Notes: a model not told the origin generated them from the sequence alone. Counted from the stretch's first letter, positions 15,371 through 24,696 are shown. The stretch: 42,801 nt of DNA from Colivicinus sp963607765 (GCA_963607765.1 CAVDDT010000025.1:1-42801), one strand, 5' to 3'. Made by a program: numbers and translations.

Positions 15371-17029
15371 ATGGAAAAAGTTCGTTTGATGGCTTTAGGC
15401 GGTCTTGACGAAGACGGCAAGAATATGTACTGTATTGAAATTGGCAATGACATTTTTGTGGTTGACGCTGGTTTAAAATATCCCGAGAATCAACAATTAG
15501 GAGTTGAATATATTATTCCTGATTATAGCTATCTTATCGAAAATAAAAATCGTGTAAAGGGTATATTTATTACACATGGTCATGATGATGTCATGAAGGC
15601 TTTAGGGCATATTTTAAGAGAATATGATTTTGAAGTTTATGCTACAGCTTTAACTGCCAAAATAATCGAAGAAGATCTTCCAAAAAATTCTAAAAAGAGA
15701 ATTAATATTATTAGAAGAGATGCGAAGTTAAATATTGCTGGACATATCATTCACACTTTCCCAGTTATGATGTCTATTGCTGATGGAATTGGACTAATTT
15801 TTGAAACTGAGCAAGGCTCTATTGTTTATACAAGTGAATTTATTGTTGACTATGATCTAACAAACGAAGCTTTTTCTATGAATATGCATATCTTATCCAA
15901 GATAGGCGATCATGATGTATTGTGCTTAATGTCTGAATCTGTTGGAGCTACTAAAGAAGGATATACCGCTCCAAAGCATCGTATAACTGATTTAGTTGAG
16001 TCGTATATTGAAAATCTTGATGAACGCTTAATAATGACTCTTTATAAACAAAATTTATATCGTATTATCGAAATTCTTGAGCTTGCGAAAAAATATAAGA
16101 AACAAGTTTATTTCTATGATGAAGATCATTTGAAACTTTTAAGAAATGTTGAGGAATTAGGTTATTACAAAATACCACCTAATACAATTGTTACTAGCAA
16201 AGAATTTAATAATAATTTAAAGAATATCATTTGTATTGTTTCTGGAAGCGGCAAACAAGTCTTTAAGATGCTTAACAACATCGCCATTGGCGAAGATAAG
16301 AAACTAGAGTTAAAGAAAAATGACTTAGTAGTTATTGCTTCTCCTGTTGTTCCTGGTACTGAAAAGGAAGCTGCTGCCATGGAAGATGATTTATATAGAG
16401 CTGATGTTAAGATTGTTAAGTTTAACAAAAAGGATTTATTAAGCATGCATGCATCTAAAGAAGATCTTAAGATGATGCTATATCTTGTTAAGCCTAAATA
16501 TTATCTGCCAGTTAAGGGACAATATTATGACTTAATAAATAATGCTGATATTGCGGTTGATATGGGATATACTCCAAACAAAATTATCATTTTGGATAAC
16601 GGCCAATTTGCTACTTTTGAGAACCAAAAATTAGTTTCTACACGTGATCAAATCGAATTAAATGAAATCTTAATTGATGGTTCAGATAAAGCAGATGTTT
16701 CTGGTATGGTTTTAAAGGATAGAGAAACATTAAGTACTGATGGGGCTATAGTTTGTGGGATTGTTTTAGACTATAAGACAAAAGAACTAATTGGTGGTCC
16801 AGATATTCAAAGCAGGGGTGTTATTTATTTGAAAGATGCTGAAAATCTTTTAAATGAAATTGGCAATATTTTATGTGAGACTGTAGCTTTAGCGGTTAAA
16901 GAAAATCGTTACGATAATATGAAAGTAAGGATGGAAGCTAAGGAAAAGATAGCTGCATATGTAGCTAAAAACACTGGCAAGCGTCCGATGATTCTTCCTG
17001 CTATTGTTGAAGTTAATGGAGGAAAATAA
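15371..17029 (+). CDS. rnjB: RNase J-family protein with degenerate active site (RNase J2-like)
   Basis: 552 residues from the ATG at 15371, 9 nt after GGAGG. The fold order is that of RNase J: metallo-beta-lactamase, beta-CASP, C-terminal domain. However, the zinc-ligand motifs are altered. Motif II reads HGHDDV (69-74) instead of HxHxDH. The next His position is Met (VMMSIADG, near 134). The GDF Asp is Glu (TSEF, E156). The late PVHGEY-type motif is PVKGQY (K382). It is therefore probably inactive or weak and may act as partner of an active RNase J1 encoded elsewhere, as J2 does in B. subtilis. Its position directly before ftsK/spoIIIE matches rnjB of Bacillus. The 3' end overlaps ftsK by one base. 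Confidence 0.85.
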   Translation: MEKVRLMALGGLDEDGKNMYCIEIGNDIFVVDAGLKYPENQQLGVEYIIPDYSYLIENKNRVKGIFITHGHDDVMKALGHILREYDFEVYATALTAKIIEEDLPKNSKKRINIIRRDAKLNIAGHIIHTFPVMMSIADGIGLIFETEQGSIVYTSEFIVDYDLTNEAFSMNMHILSKIGDHDVLCLMSESVGATKEGYTAPKHRITDLVESYIENLDERLIMTLYKQNLYRIIEILELAKKYKKQVYFYDEDHLKLLRNVEELGYYKIPPNTIVTSKEFNNNLKNIICIVSGSGKQVFKMLNNIAIGEDKKLELKKNDLVVIASPVVPGTEKEAAAMEDDLYRADVKIVKFNKKDLLSMHASKEDLKMMLYLVKPKYYLPVKGQYYDLINNADIAVDMGYTPNKIIILDNGQFATFENQKLVSTRDQIELNEILIDGSDKADVSGMVLKDRETLSTDGAIVCGIVLDYKTKELIGGPDIQSRGVIYLKDAENLLNEIGNILCETVALAVKENRYDNMKVRMEAKEKIAAYVAKNTGKRPMILPAIVEVNGGK

Positions 17030-19422
17030 TGGGGAGAAAAAAGAAAGAAGTAATTAAAGAAGAGCCATTTAACTATGGTGGTTTAATTGTCTTTGTTTTA
17101 CTTGCCGTATTAATTTTCTTTTCAATTAAAAAATACGGAATAGTAGGAACAATTATAAATAACATCTTTAACTTCTTGATAGGTCCTTATTATCTTGCGG
17201 TATTAATCACATGCTTTGTGTGTGCTTTTATTAATGTTTTTTTAAGCCATAGGTTAAAATTTACCTTATGGTTTTATATTGGCCTTGTAATATTAAATAT
17301 TGCGATATGTCTTTTGGCTGCCAACATAACCACATTAAATAAAGAAACGATTACTATAAGCTATGTAACCGATATTTTAAAAAGCTTTAAAATGTTACTT
17401 AGTGAAGAAGCAAATTTTGGTGGTGGAGTTTTAGGAACGCTTCTTTTGTTTTTATGTATAAAGTCATTCGATACAACTGGAACGATTATAATTTTGGTTG
17501 TTTTGTTTATGCTTGCAGCACTATTGATTATTCCTCTTGGCGTTTATAAGACAATTATGAACAACGTAAAAGCTTCTGGAGTAAAAATTAAGGAAAAATC
17601 TAACGCCTTTATCGAAGATAGAAGAAGCCAAAGAGCTAGAATGGATGAAGAAAGGCAAGCTAAAGAGTTACAAGAAGAAGAAAATAGGCAACGTCTTCAA
17701 AAAGAAATTAGAGACATTTTTTCTTCTAATTTGTCAGAAGAAATAAAAGAACAAACTACTGTAAGTATTCCTGAAGATAATGCGCCAATTGAAAGAGTAG
17801 ACAATGTTTCTGAATTTTCCAAAACATATTTTATTAAAGATGATTTAGCCAATGAAGAAACTGCTAGTGAACCTATATTAGAACCTTCTAAGCAAGAAGA
17901 AAAGCCAATTGTGAAAGTTGAAAACCCTCATAGCACTAAAGTTATCCCAAAGAGTAAAGGCAAGTATCAATTTCCTCCAGTTAGTTTACTTAACAACGTG
18001 ACTGGCAAGCCAAGTAAAACAAACGAAGATTCTGCTAGAGTAAAGGGCGAAAAATTAATTGAAACTCTGTCTAATTTTGGGATTGAAGCTAAGCTTGTTG
18101 ATACCCACATTGGTCCTAGCGTTACTAAATTTGAAATAAAGCCAGAACAGGGCGTTAAGGTTAATAAAATTATAAATATTGAAAGCAATATTAAGATGGC
18201 TCTTCAAGCCAAAACAATAAGAATTGAAGCACCAATTCCTGGAAGAGATGTAGTTGGTGTAGAGATTCCAAACGCTGAAACAGTGATGGTTAGAATGTCG
18301 GAACTTATGAAAAACGTTCCAACTAAATACAAGAATAGTCCTCTTACTTTTGCACTTGGAAAAGATTTATTAGGTAGTCCTGTATATTGCGAACTAAATA
18401 AAATGCCACACTTGTTGATTGCTGGAGCTACCGGATCTGGTAAATCGGTTTGTATGAATACGATTATTACTTCGTTCTTGCTTAGAACCGATCCTAAAGA
18501 TCTAAAGATTGTATTGGTTGATCCTAAGAAAGTAGAATTTACACCTTACCATGATATTCCGCATTTATTGTGGCCTGTTATTACTGATGCTAATATGGCT
18601 AGTATGATGCTTAAAAAAGCGGTTGTAATAATGGAGGAAAGATATGATGCTTTTGCTAGCGCTGAAGTAAGAAACATTGCTGACTATAATGCTAAAGTAG
18701 AAGAACACAATAACAATCTAAAAGAAGGCGAAGAGCCAATGAAGAAGATGCCATATATCGCAATCATCATTGATGAGTTAGCTGATTTAATGGTGGTAGC
18801 TAAAAAAGAAGTTGAGTCTTCTATTCAAAGACTTACACAATTATCTAGAGCTTGTGGTATGCATTTAATCGTCGCTACTCAACGTCCTAGTACTGATGTT
18901 ATTACTGGTTTAATCAAATCAAATATTCCATCTCGTATTTCTTTTGCGGTATCAAGCTCTATTGACTCTCGTACAATTCTAGATCAAACTGGTGCTGAAA
19001 AATTACTTGGCTATGGTGATATGCTTTATTATCCTACTGGTGAGCCTGCTCCCATTAGAGTTCAGGGCTGTTTTGTTAAGGATGAAGAAATCAAAGCTAT
19101 TACAGACTATGCTAAAAAACAAGCACAACCAGAATATGATGATACTTATTTTGAGATTCAAAGAAATTCTGAGGGATCTTCTGAAGGCTTTAGTTTTAAT
19201 AGCGAAGGAAAACAAGAAAGAGATGCTTTATATGATGAAGTAGTAGAATTTGTTACTGATGTAGATAAGGCTTCTACTTCTTTACTTCAAAGAAGATTTG
19301 GCATTGGTTATAATCGTGCAGCTAGAATAATTGATCAATTAGAAGACAATGGTATCATTGGCCCTGCTAATGGTTCTAAGCCAAGAGAGGTTTATCATAA
19401 GAAGGAAGATAATCAAGAATGA
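17029..19422 (+). CDS. ftsK: DNA translocase FtsK/SpoIIIE
   Basis: 797 residues. The N-terminus has about four membrane segments within the first ~170 residues. An acidic/basic linker (~180-330) carries many Glu/Gln, followed by the alpha/beta motor with Walker A GATGSGKS (466-473) and Walker B IIIDELADLM. The C-terminal winged-helix gamma domain (VDKASTSLLQRRFGIGYNRA) reads KOPS/SRS-like polar sequences. This hexameric ATP-driven pump clears chromosomal DNA from the closing septum. The linker is short, as in SpoIIIE rather than E. coli FtsK. It overlaps the RNase J gene by 1 nt (TAATG) and the next gene by 4 nt (ATGA). Confidence 0.95.
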   Translation: MGRKKKEVIKEEPFNYGGLIVFVLLAVLIFFSIKKYGIVGTIINNIFNFLIGPYYLAVLITCFVCAFINVFLSHRLKFTLWFYIGLVILNIAICLLAANITTLNKETITISYVTDILKSFKMLLSEEANFGGGVLGTLLLFLCIKSFDTTGTIIILVVLFMLAALLIIPLGVYKTIMNNVKASGVKIKEKSNAFIEDRRSQRARMDEERQAKELQEEENRQRLQKEIRDIFSSNLSEEIKEQTTVSIPEDNAPIERVDNVSEFSKTYFIKDDLANEETASEPILEPSKQEEKPIVKVENPHSTKVIPKSKGKYQFPPVSLLNNVTGKPSKTNEDSARVKGEKLIETLSNFGIEAKLVDTHIGPSVTKFEIKPEQGVKVNKIINIESNIKMALQAKTIRIEAPIPGRDVVGVEIPNAETVMVRMSELMKNVPTKYKNSPLTFALGKDLLGSPVYCELNKMPHLLIAGATGSGKSVCMNTIITSFLLRTDPKDLKIVLVDPKKVEFTPYHDIPHLLWPVITDANMASMMLKKAVVIMEERYDAFASAEVRNIADYNAKVEEHNNNLKEGEEPMKKMPYIAIIIDELADLMVVAKKEVESSIQRLTQLSRACGMHLIVATQRPSTDVITGLIKSNIPSRISFAVSSSIDSRTILDQTGAEKLLGYGDMLYYPTGEPAPIRVQGCFVKDEEIKAITDYAKKQAQPEYDDTYFEIQRNSEGSSEGFSFNSEGKQERDALYDEVVEFVTDVDKASTSLLQRRFGIGYNRAARIIDQLEDNGIIGPANGSKPREVYHKKEDNQE

Positions 19423-20648
19423 ATGAAAAAGTAGTTTTTAATGATAATTTGTGTTTAATGAAAACTAATAAGTATAAAACTATTCAATTATTTTTATACT
19501 ATACAGGAAAGTATTCTATTAAAAAGAAAGTTGCTTTAAATATTTTAACAACTATCATAGGCGATTATTCAATTAAATATGATACCAAGGAAAAAATGGT
19601 TAAAGCTAAAGACTATTTATATGATGCTGATATTAACTGCAATATTAAATTAAGAGCTAATTTAATGACATTTACTGTTAAATATTCTTTTATAAACCCT
19701 AAGTTTTTAAGTGATGTTTCAATTTATGACTATTTAGACTTTTTTAAAGAGTGTTTAAATAATCCTTATTTTTCTGAAAAATTATTATGTGAGTTTAAAA
19801 GAAACTATAAAGATGCTATTTTAAGAAGCTTGGATAAGCCTTCTAAACTCGCAAGTAATCGTGTTAACCAAATAATCGCATGTAATGATTCGGCTTTTAA
19901 AATTTATGATTGTGATGATTCTGCCGTTATTGATGAAATAGATCTTGAATATATTAAACAAGTCTATAGCGAAGTGATTAATAGCTTTGATTTAAATATT
20001 TATTTGTGTGGCGACTATGATAATACTTTGCTGGAATATGTTGGTTCCTTTAAAAATGATAATTGTTTATATTTGAAAAATGAGCCAATTCATATCAGTG
20101 ATTTAGGCGAAATTATCGAAAAAAAGAATGTATCGCAGTCAACTTTAAATGTAGTATATAAGACACCATATAATCGCAAACATAAGGACTTTTATGCATA
20201 CATGCTTGGGAATGTGCTACTAGGGAATGTCCCAACATCTTTGCTTTTTGAAGAAGTAAGAGAGAAATTATCTCTTTGTTATTACATTGGTGTTACAGAC
20301 TACAAGAATGAGGGGTTAGTTAAGATTGTTACTTCTATTAATGGTGAAAATAAAGATGAAGTAATTAAACAAATTGATATTCAAATTAAGCGATTAATTG
20401 ATATGGATTATGATTTTGTTAAGATTGATCTTGCACGTGCATTATTAATTGATTCATTAAAGTCTACGCCAGATAATTTGGATTCTTATGTCGACTATCT
20501 TTTCTACAATAAACTAAATGGTGTTGAATGTTCCTTGAATGAATATATAGATAATATAAATAAAGTTACCGCAAAAGAAATAAGCGAAGTTTTTAAGAAC
20601 TACAAACATGTTTTGACTTATATGTTAAAGGGGATTAAAGATGAATAA
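19419..20648 (+). CDS. M16 peptidase-like protein without the zinc motif (YmfF type)
   Basis: 409 residues. It has the M16 two-domain layout and the SLL(F/V)xxVREKLSLCYY stretch (near 275) typical of the C-terminal domain, but no HxxEH, so it is not a metal peptidase by itself. In Bacillus the equivalent pair is YmfF (degenerate) and YmfH (with zinc motif) after spoIIIE, and the order here is the same. M16 proteins with one active and one inactive partner often form heterodimers, and the next gene, which overlaps by 8 nt, supplies the active site. The start overlaps the ftsK stop (ATGA). The substrate is unknown; relatives process peptides such as bacteriocins. Confidence 0.8.
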   Translation: MNEKVVFNDNLCLMKTNKYKTIQLFLYYTGKYSIKKKVALNILTTIIGDYSIKYDTKEKMVKAKDYLYDADINCNIKLRANLMTFTVKYSFINPKFLSDVSIYDYLDFFKECLNNPYFSEKLLCEFKRNYKDAILRSLDKPSKLASNRVNQIIACNDSAFKIYDCDDSAVIDEIDLEYIKQVYSEVINSFDLNIYLCGDYDNTLLEYVGSFKNDNCLYLKNEPIHISDLGEIIEKKNVSQSTLNVVYKTPYNRKHKDFYAYMLGNVLLGNVPTSLLFEEVREKLSLCYYIGVTDYKNEGLVKIVTSINGENKDEVIKQIDIQIKRLIDMDYDFVKIDLARALLIDSLKSTPDNLDSYVDYLFYNKLNGVECSLNEYIDNINKVTAKEISEVFKNYKHVLTYMLKGIKDE

Positions 20649-21909
20649 GATTTATGATGAATTTTTTGATGAAACATATTATAAAGAAAAATTAGAAAAT
20701 GGTCTTGAAGTAATAATATTTCATAAACCTGATTTTTTAACTACCGCTTGTGCTTTTGGAACTAGTTATGGCGCATTAAATATTAAACAATTGTTTAAAG
20801 GCAAAGAATATAGTTTTAATCCTGGCATAGCTCATTTTCTTGAACATAAATTATTTGAATCAGAAGAAAAAGATATTTTTGCGACTTTTTCTAATATGGG
20901 TTGCAATGTTAATGCATTTACTTCATATGGTGAAACGGTTTATTATTTTACGACAACAAGCACAAATATTGAAGAACCATTAAATTTGTTACTGGATTTT
21001 GTATTAAGTCTTGATATTACCGATAAAACCGTCGAAAAAGAAAAAGGCATTATAATTCAAGAGCTTTCTATGTATATGCAAAATCCTGATTCTCGATTGC
21101 TTCAAGAAGCATATCGTTCGATGTATGAAAAATATCCCCTCAAATATGATATTGGTGGTGATGACAAGACGGTTACAGCCATCACAAAGGATGAGCTAGA
21201 ACTATGCTATAAACTTAATTATCATCCTAGTAATATGGCAATGGTTATTGCAAGTCCTCTAGATCCTAATGAATTAATTAAAATTGTAAGAAAAAATCAA
21301 AAGAGTAAGCCATTTGTTTTAGAAGACATTCCTAAAACGATTATAGAAGAAGAAAAAGAAGAAGTCTTTAGAAAAGAATATTCTTTTAAAATGGATATCA
21401 ATAAGCCTAAACATGTTTATGCTATTAAACTTAAACCTGATTTTAATAATAAACAAGATATGGTAAAAAAAGAATGGTGCCTAAATATTTATTTGAAAGC
21501 TTATTTTTCACCAATTAATCCTCAATATCAAAAATGGCTGGATGATAATATCATTAACAATTACTTTGGCTATGAGGTAGACTTTTCTGATAACTATGCA
21601 TATGTTCTTTTTTATAGTGAAAGTAATCAAGATAATTTAAAGAAACTTGTCGATGAAACTTTGAAAGAAGACCTTTTCAATGAAGAAAAATTAACACAAA
21701 TTAAGCGTCATTATATAGGCTCTTCCTTTGAAGATTTTGATGACATCGAGAATTTTGATCTTGGTTTTATCAGAGATTATCTAAATGGAACTGATTTTTT
21801 TGAAAATATTAAAACATTAATCAACATTTCTTCAAATGACGTTTTAAGCGTCTATAAAGGATTTAAATACGATAATTACGCACTTATCCACATTTATCCA
21901 CAATTGTAA
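20641..21909 (+). CDS. M16 zinc metallopeptidase (YmfH type)
   Basis: 422 residues. The inverted zinc motif HFLEH lies within GIAHFLEHKLFESEE (near residue 66), and the third metal ligand, the Glu in VEKEKGIIIQELSMYMQ, lies about 75 residues further on, as in the family. The C-terminal half is the non-catalytic repeat. AAAGGGG is the Shine-Dalgarno and the gene overlaps the inactive M16 partner by 8 nt. It is probably a cytosolic processing peptidase. Given the secreted-peptide cassette at 1593-5619, a role in making a small peptide is conceivable but not shown by the sequence. Confidence 0.88.
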   Translation: MNKIYDEFFDETYYKEKLENGLEVIIFHKPDFLTTACAFGTSYGALNIKQLFKGKEYSFNPGIAHFLEHKLFESEEKDIFATFSNMGCNVNAFTSYGETVYYFTTTSTNIEEPLNLLLDFVLSLDITDKTVEKEKGIIIQELSMYMQNPDSRLLQEAYRSMYEKYPLKYDIGGDDKTVTAITKDELELCYKLNYHPSNMAMVIASPLDPNELIKIVRKNQKSKPFVLEDIPKTIIEEEKEEVFRKEYSFKMDINKPKHVYAIKLKPDFNNKQDMVKKEWCLNIYLKAYFSPINPQYQKWLDDNIINNYFGYEVDFSDNYAYVLFYSESNQDNLKKLVDETLKEDLFNEEKLTQIKRHYIGSSFEDFDDIENFDLGFIRDYLNGTDFFENIKTLINISSNDVLSVYKGFKYDNYALIHIYPQL

Positions 21910-21944
21910 GGTCTTAAATTTGACCGATTTTTTCTTGCTTTTCT

Positions 21945-21953
21945 TGTTATATT
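21945..21953 (+). promoter_or_regulatory. Candidate extended -10 promoter of the ssb-like gene
   Basis: TGTTATATT gives TGn plus TATATT (21948-21953). TTGACC at 21920-21925 is too far (22 nt) to be an ideal -35. Confidence 0.35.
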
Positions 21954-21982
21954 GAATTTGCAAGTAACTAGAAAGGAGCAAG

Positions 21983-22300
21983 ATGAACGAGTTCAAATTT
22001 TATGGCAAAGCCCTAGATGATCCGAAATTGGTTGAGTCAGATAAGGGCTACAAGTACTGTAATCTCATCATTAATGTTGAAAAAGACTTTAGAGGTGGCG
22101 ATGGCAAGAGCTACAGTGATGATTTTAAAATTACTTGTTTTAAAGCGTTAGCTGAAGAAGTATGTGAGAAGATCAAAAAAGGAAAGGGGTTCATTATTAA
22201 AGGACGTCTTCAGCAGAACAACTACGAAAAGGATTCTGGCGAAATTATTTATAGGCCAGAACTTGTCGGCGAGAGAATTTACTATACCGAACAATCATAA
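21983..22300 (+). CDS. Short single-stranded DNA-binding-like OB-fold protein
   Basis: 105 residues, equal to one OB fold with no disordered tail. It starts MNEFKFYGKALDDPKL. The central strand YCNLIINVEKDF and the segment DDFKITCFKALAEEVCEKIKKG followed by IKGRLQQNNYE are typical of bacterial SSB. The acidic C-terminal tip that recruits repair proteins in housekeeping SSB is missing, since the protein ends IYYTEQS. It may therefore be an accessory SSB (compare SsbB used in transformation) rather than the essential one. AAAGGAG is a good Shine-Dalgarno. The gene is apparently a single transcript between an M16 gene and a strong hairpin. Confidence 0.8.
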   Translation: MNEFKFYGKALDDPKLVESDKGYKYCNLIINVEKDFRGGDGKSYSDDFKITCFKALAEEVCEKIKKGKGFIIKGRLQQNNYEKDSGEIIYRPELVGERIYYTEQS

Positions 22301-22305
22301 CTAAT

Positions 22306-22331
22306 TAGTACAGGCTCTAATGCCTGTACTA
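22306..22331 (+). terminator. Hairpin after the ssb-like gene, without U-tract
   Basis: TAGTACAGGC (22306-22315) pairs perfectly with GCCTGTACTA (22322-22331) around a 6-nt loop. No T-run follows, so termination is uncertain; it may instead protect the mRNA 3' end. Confidence 0.5.
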
Positions 22332-22356
22332 TCCCAATTATTGAAAACCTTAATTA

Positions 22357-22385
22357 TTGTAGGCGTTAAATGTTCATGCTATAAT
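22357..22385 (+). promoter_or_regulatory. Promoter of the DUF2779-like gene
   Basis: TTGTAG (22357-22362), 17-nt spacer, TATAAT (22380-22385), with a TG one base upstream of the -10. Initiation near 22392 leaves a short leader holding AAGG before the ATG at 22401. Confidence 0.7.
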
Positions 22386-22400
22386 CTAGACAAGGTTATT

Positions 22401-23840
22401 ATGTATCATATTGATGATTTAAAGAAATTTGTTCGTTGTCCTATATTATATTTCTATAGTAGAGGAGTTGACAATTCTAATCATTATTTAAGAAGCGATG
22501 AATCAATAATTGAGTTGCTTGCTAAACATTTAAAAGTAGATGAATACTATCGAGGTTTACCAAATGACCCCAATAGTCGTTTTATAAAAGAAAAGGATTT
22601 ATACCAATGGTTTGTTAAGACTAGATTTGAATACTGCAATTTAAGAATTAAAATCCCTTTGATGCATAAAAATAATGATGGGTATGATATTTATTTTTTG
22701 TACAATGGAACTTCTTTAAAAGAGTTGGACTTATTTTATTATCGAATTAATCTTGAAGTGTTAGCTAATTTAAATATCGAAGTAAAAAATGTTTATTTGG
22801 CTTATATCAATGGCGATTATGTTTATAAAGATCATCTAGATGTCGATGAACTATTTATTATTATTGACAGGTTAAATGGAAAAAAGCTTCTAGATATTTT
22901 TGAGGAAGAAGTATGTGACTTTAAATATATTATTAATCGCATAGAGTCTACTTCGATAGAATCTTATAAGCCCAAGAAAACTCGAGCTTGTCATAATAGA
23001 AATGTATGTGATTACTATTATGAATGTTTTAAAGAGGAAAAGGAGCTACCGGATGATTCTATTTTGACTCTTGTTTCAAGCCAAAATAAAGGAATCATGT
23101 ATAAAAAAGGTATCAAACTCTTAAAGGATGCTGATTTAAATCTAGTGGAAGGTAATAGAGTCCAATATGCTCAAATAATGGCTAGTAGAAATAATGGCTT
23201 ATATGTAAATAAATTCGCTTTAAAAGAGTGGATCAAAAAACTAGATGCTAGGCCTATTAGTTTCATTGATTTTGAGTGGGATACTTATCTTGTTCCTCAA
23301 TACGAGAAAATGAAACCCTTGAACGTTCTTCCGTTTGAATTTGTTTTATATGTTTTAGATGAAAACGGAAATATGAATCATTATTCGTTTGTAGGAAAAG
23401 GAGACTGTAGAAAAGAATTCCTAGATGGACTTTTGAAATATATTCCTAAGAATGGTCCAATTGTTGCTTATAACGCATTCGGCGCCGAATGTTACCGTAT
23501 TAAAGAATTAGCTAATTACTTTCCTGAATATAGTAAGGAATTGCATGAAATTAACAGTCGTTTCTGTGACTTAGCACAGCCGTTTCTAGAGGGCTTAATA
23601 TACGATGTTAGGATGAAAGGAAATTTTTCACTTAAAAGTTTAGTGAATATGATTTCTAACTATAGTTATAAGGAACTTGAGATTAATGATGGAATGAAAG
23701 CTGTTTATAATTGGCGAGATATTGATAAGAACAAAGAAAATGTCGATGACAAAAAAGTATTAAATGATTTAATACAATACTGCAGTCTTGATGCTTATGG
23801 ATTATATCTTGTTTATAACTGGCTTTTGAAAAATGTATAA
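22401..23840 (+). CDS. DUF2779-like protein: Fe-S nuclease-like N-terminus and DnaQ-like C-terminus
   Basis: 479 residues from the ATG at 22401, chosen because of the promoter and AAGG just upstream. The N-terminus (DDLKKFVRCPILYFY) and the later RACHNRNVCDYYYEC supply four Cys in the pattern of Cas4/AddB-like Fe-S nucleases. The C-terminal ~200 residues begin with FIDFEWDTYLVP (RNase H-type acidic pair) and continue with VAYNAFGAECYRIKELANYFPE, NSRFCDLAQPF, a GNFSLKSLVNMIS block and YCSLDAYGLYLVYNWL. This order is that of DUF2779, a DnaQ-like 3'-5' exonuclease fold. It is probably a DNA or RNA nuclease of unknown role. Both halves are recognised by motif only. Confidence 0.75.
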   Translation: MYHIDDLKKFVRCPILYFYSRGVDNSNHYLRSDESIIELLAKHLKVDEYYRGLPNDPNSRFIKEKDLYQWFVKTRFEYCNLRIKIPLMHKNNDGYDIYFLYNGTSLKELDLFYYRINLEVLANLNIEVKNVYLAYINGDYVYKDHLDVDELFIIIDRLNGKKLLDIFEEEVCDFKYIINRIESTSIESYKPKKTRACHNRNVCDYYYECFKEEKELPDDSILTLVSSQNKGIMYKKGIKLLKDADLNLVEGNRVQYAQIMASRNNGLYVNKFALKEWIKKLDARPISFIDFEWDTYLVPQYEKMKPLNVLPFEFVLYVLDENGNMNHYSFVGKGDCRKEFLDGLLKYIPKNGPIVAYNAFGAECYRIKELANYFPEYSKELHEINSRFCDLAQPFLEGLIYDVRMKGNFSLKSLVNMISNYSYKELEINDGMKAVYNWRDIDKNKENVDDKKVLNDLIQYCSLDAYGLYLVYNWLLKNV

Positions 23841-23857
23841 GGCAAAGGAGGGCGTTT

Positions 23858-24376
23858 ATGAAATTTGCTATATACGGTGAAAACATCACCATTACTGACG
23901 AAATGAGAGAACACATTGAACAAAGACTTTCATTTTTAACTAAATATTTTGCAGTTAGCGAAGACACTAGCGCTAGAGTAACTGTAAAATCTTACAATGA
24001 TTCTTTAAAAATCGAGGTTACAATTCCTACTAAAATTGGAATTTGTCGTTCTGAGGTTGTTCACGATGATTTTAAAACAGGTGTTGATTTAGCTATTGAT
24101 AAAATTGAAGATCAAATTAGAAAACAAAAATCTCGTTTATCTAGAAGACATAAAGAATCTTTAGCTGCTAATTTTTATGATGATAATAGTGGCGAAGCTG
24201 ACGTACCAGTGAAGACTAAAACGATCTATGCTGAAGAAATGAGTCTTGATGAAGCGATTCTACAAATGGAAATGCTTTCTCATAGCTTCTTTATATATAA
24301 AGATAGTGATTCACAAAAGGTTGCTGTTGTATATAAGCGAAACGATGGGCAATATGGCCTGATAGAAATTAACTAA
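23858..24376 (+). CDS. hpf: Ribosome hibernation promoting factor, long form
   Basis: 172 residues. The N-terminal ~100 residues are the S30AE/HPF domain (FAIYGENITITDEMREHIEQRL, split after 20 in any count), which binds the decoding centre of idle 30S subunits. The C-terminal ~55 residues (KTIYAEEMSLDEAILQMEML) form the dimerisation domain that joins two 70S ribosomes into 100S particles. Long HPF is the usual form in Bacillota. AAAGGAGGG precedes the ATG. The stop overlaps the start of the next small gene (TAATG), suggesting coupling. Confidence 0.95.
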   Translation: MKFAIYGENITITDEMREHIEQRLSFLTKYFAVSEDTSARVTVKSYNDSLKIEVTIPTKIGICRSEVVHDDFKTGVDLAIDKIEDQIRKQKSRLSRRHKESLAANFYDDNSGEADVPVKTKTIYAEEMSLDEAILQMEMLSHSFFIYKDSDSQKVAVVYKRNDGQYGLIEIN

Positions 24377-24696
24377 TGGACTTTAGAAATAATAATACAA
24401 ATAAAAAACTGATCAGTGGTCTTGCTTTAGCTTATGCAAATTCCAAAAAAGTACTAGCAGAAAGAAGTAATTACAATACTGTTTTAGGACGTGCAAAAAT
24501 AAAAGATAGTGAGAGCATCGTAAACAAAATTGAATATGTCGCAAAAGAAAAATTAAGTGAAGATGACTATTACATTATTTATAACGAGGTGATATTAGGC
24601 AAGAAAGGGCCCTGGTATGAAGGGATTTCCAATTCTACTTATTACCGTCATAAAATAAATGCATATAGTAATTTCCTTAGTTGTTTGGCTAAATAA
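24376..24696 (+). CDS. Small helical protein of unknown function, coupled to hpf
   Basis: 106 residues, start overlapping the hpf stop by one base and without its own clear Shine-Dalgarno. It is basic and predicted helical. The second half (DDYYIIYNEVILGKKGPWYE, then ISNSTYYRHKINAYSNFLSCL) looks like a helix-turn-helix of the sort found at the end of sigma-like or ArpU-like small regulators, and recalls an uncharacterised family of Mollicutes relatives (MG284/MPN403 type). I am not certain of that link. Expression with hpf suggests a role linked to ribosome inactivity or stationary phase, but no function can be given. Confidence 0.6.
   Translation: MDFRNNNTNKKLISGLALAYANSKKVLAERSNYNTVLGRAKIKDSESIVNKIEYVAKEKLSEDDYYIIYNEVILGKKGPWYEGISNSTYYRHKINAYSNFLSCLAK

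Noticed and set aside
15371..17029. Labelling this gene as an active RNase J1
   Set aside because: Too many metal-ligand positions are changed, and the neighbourhood (ftsK/spoIIIE) is that of the J2 gene.
18992..19243. Plus-strand 83-codon frame inside ftsK
   Set aside because: It lies wholly within the conserved motor domain of ftsK in another frame, with no RBS or family match.
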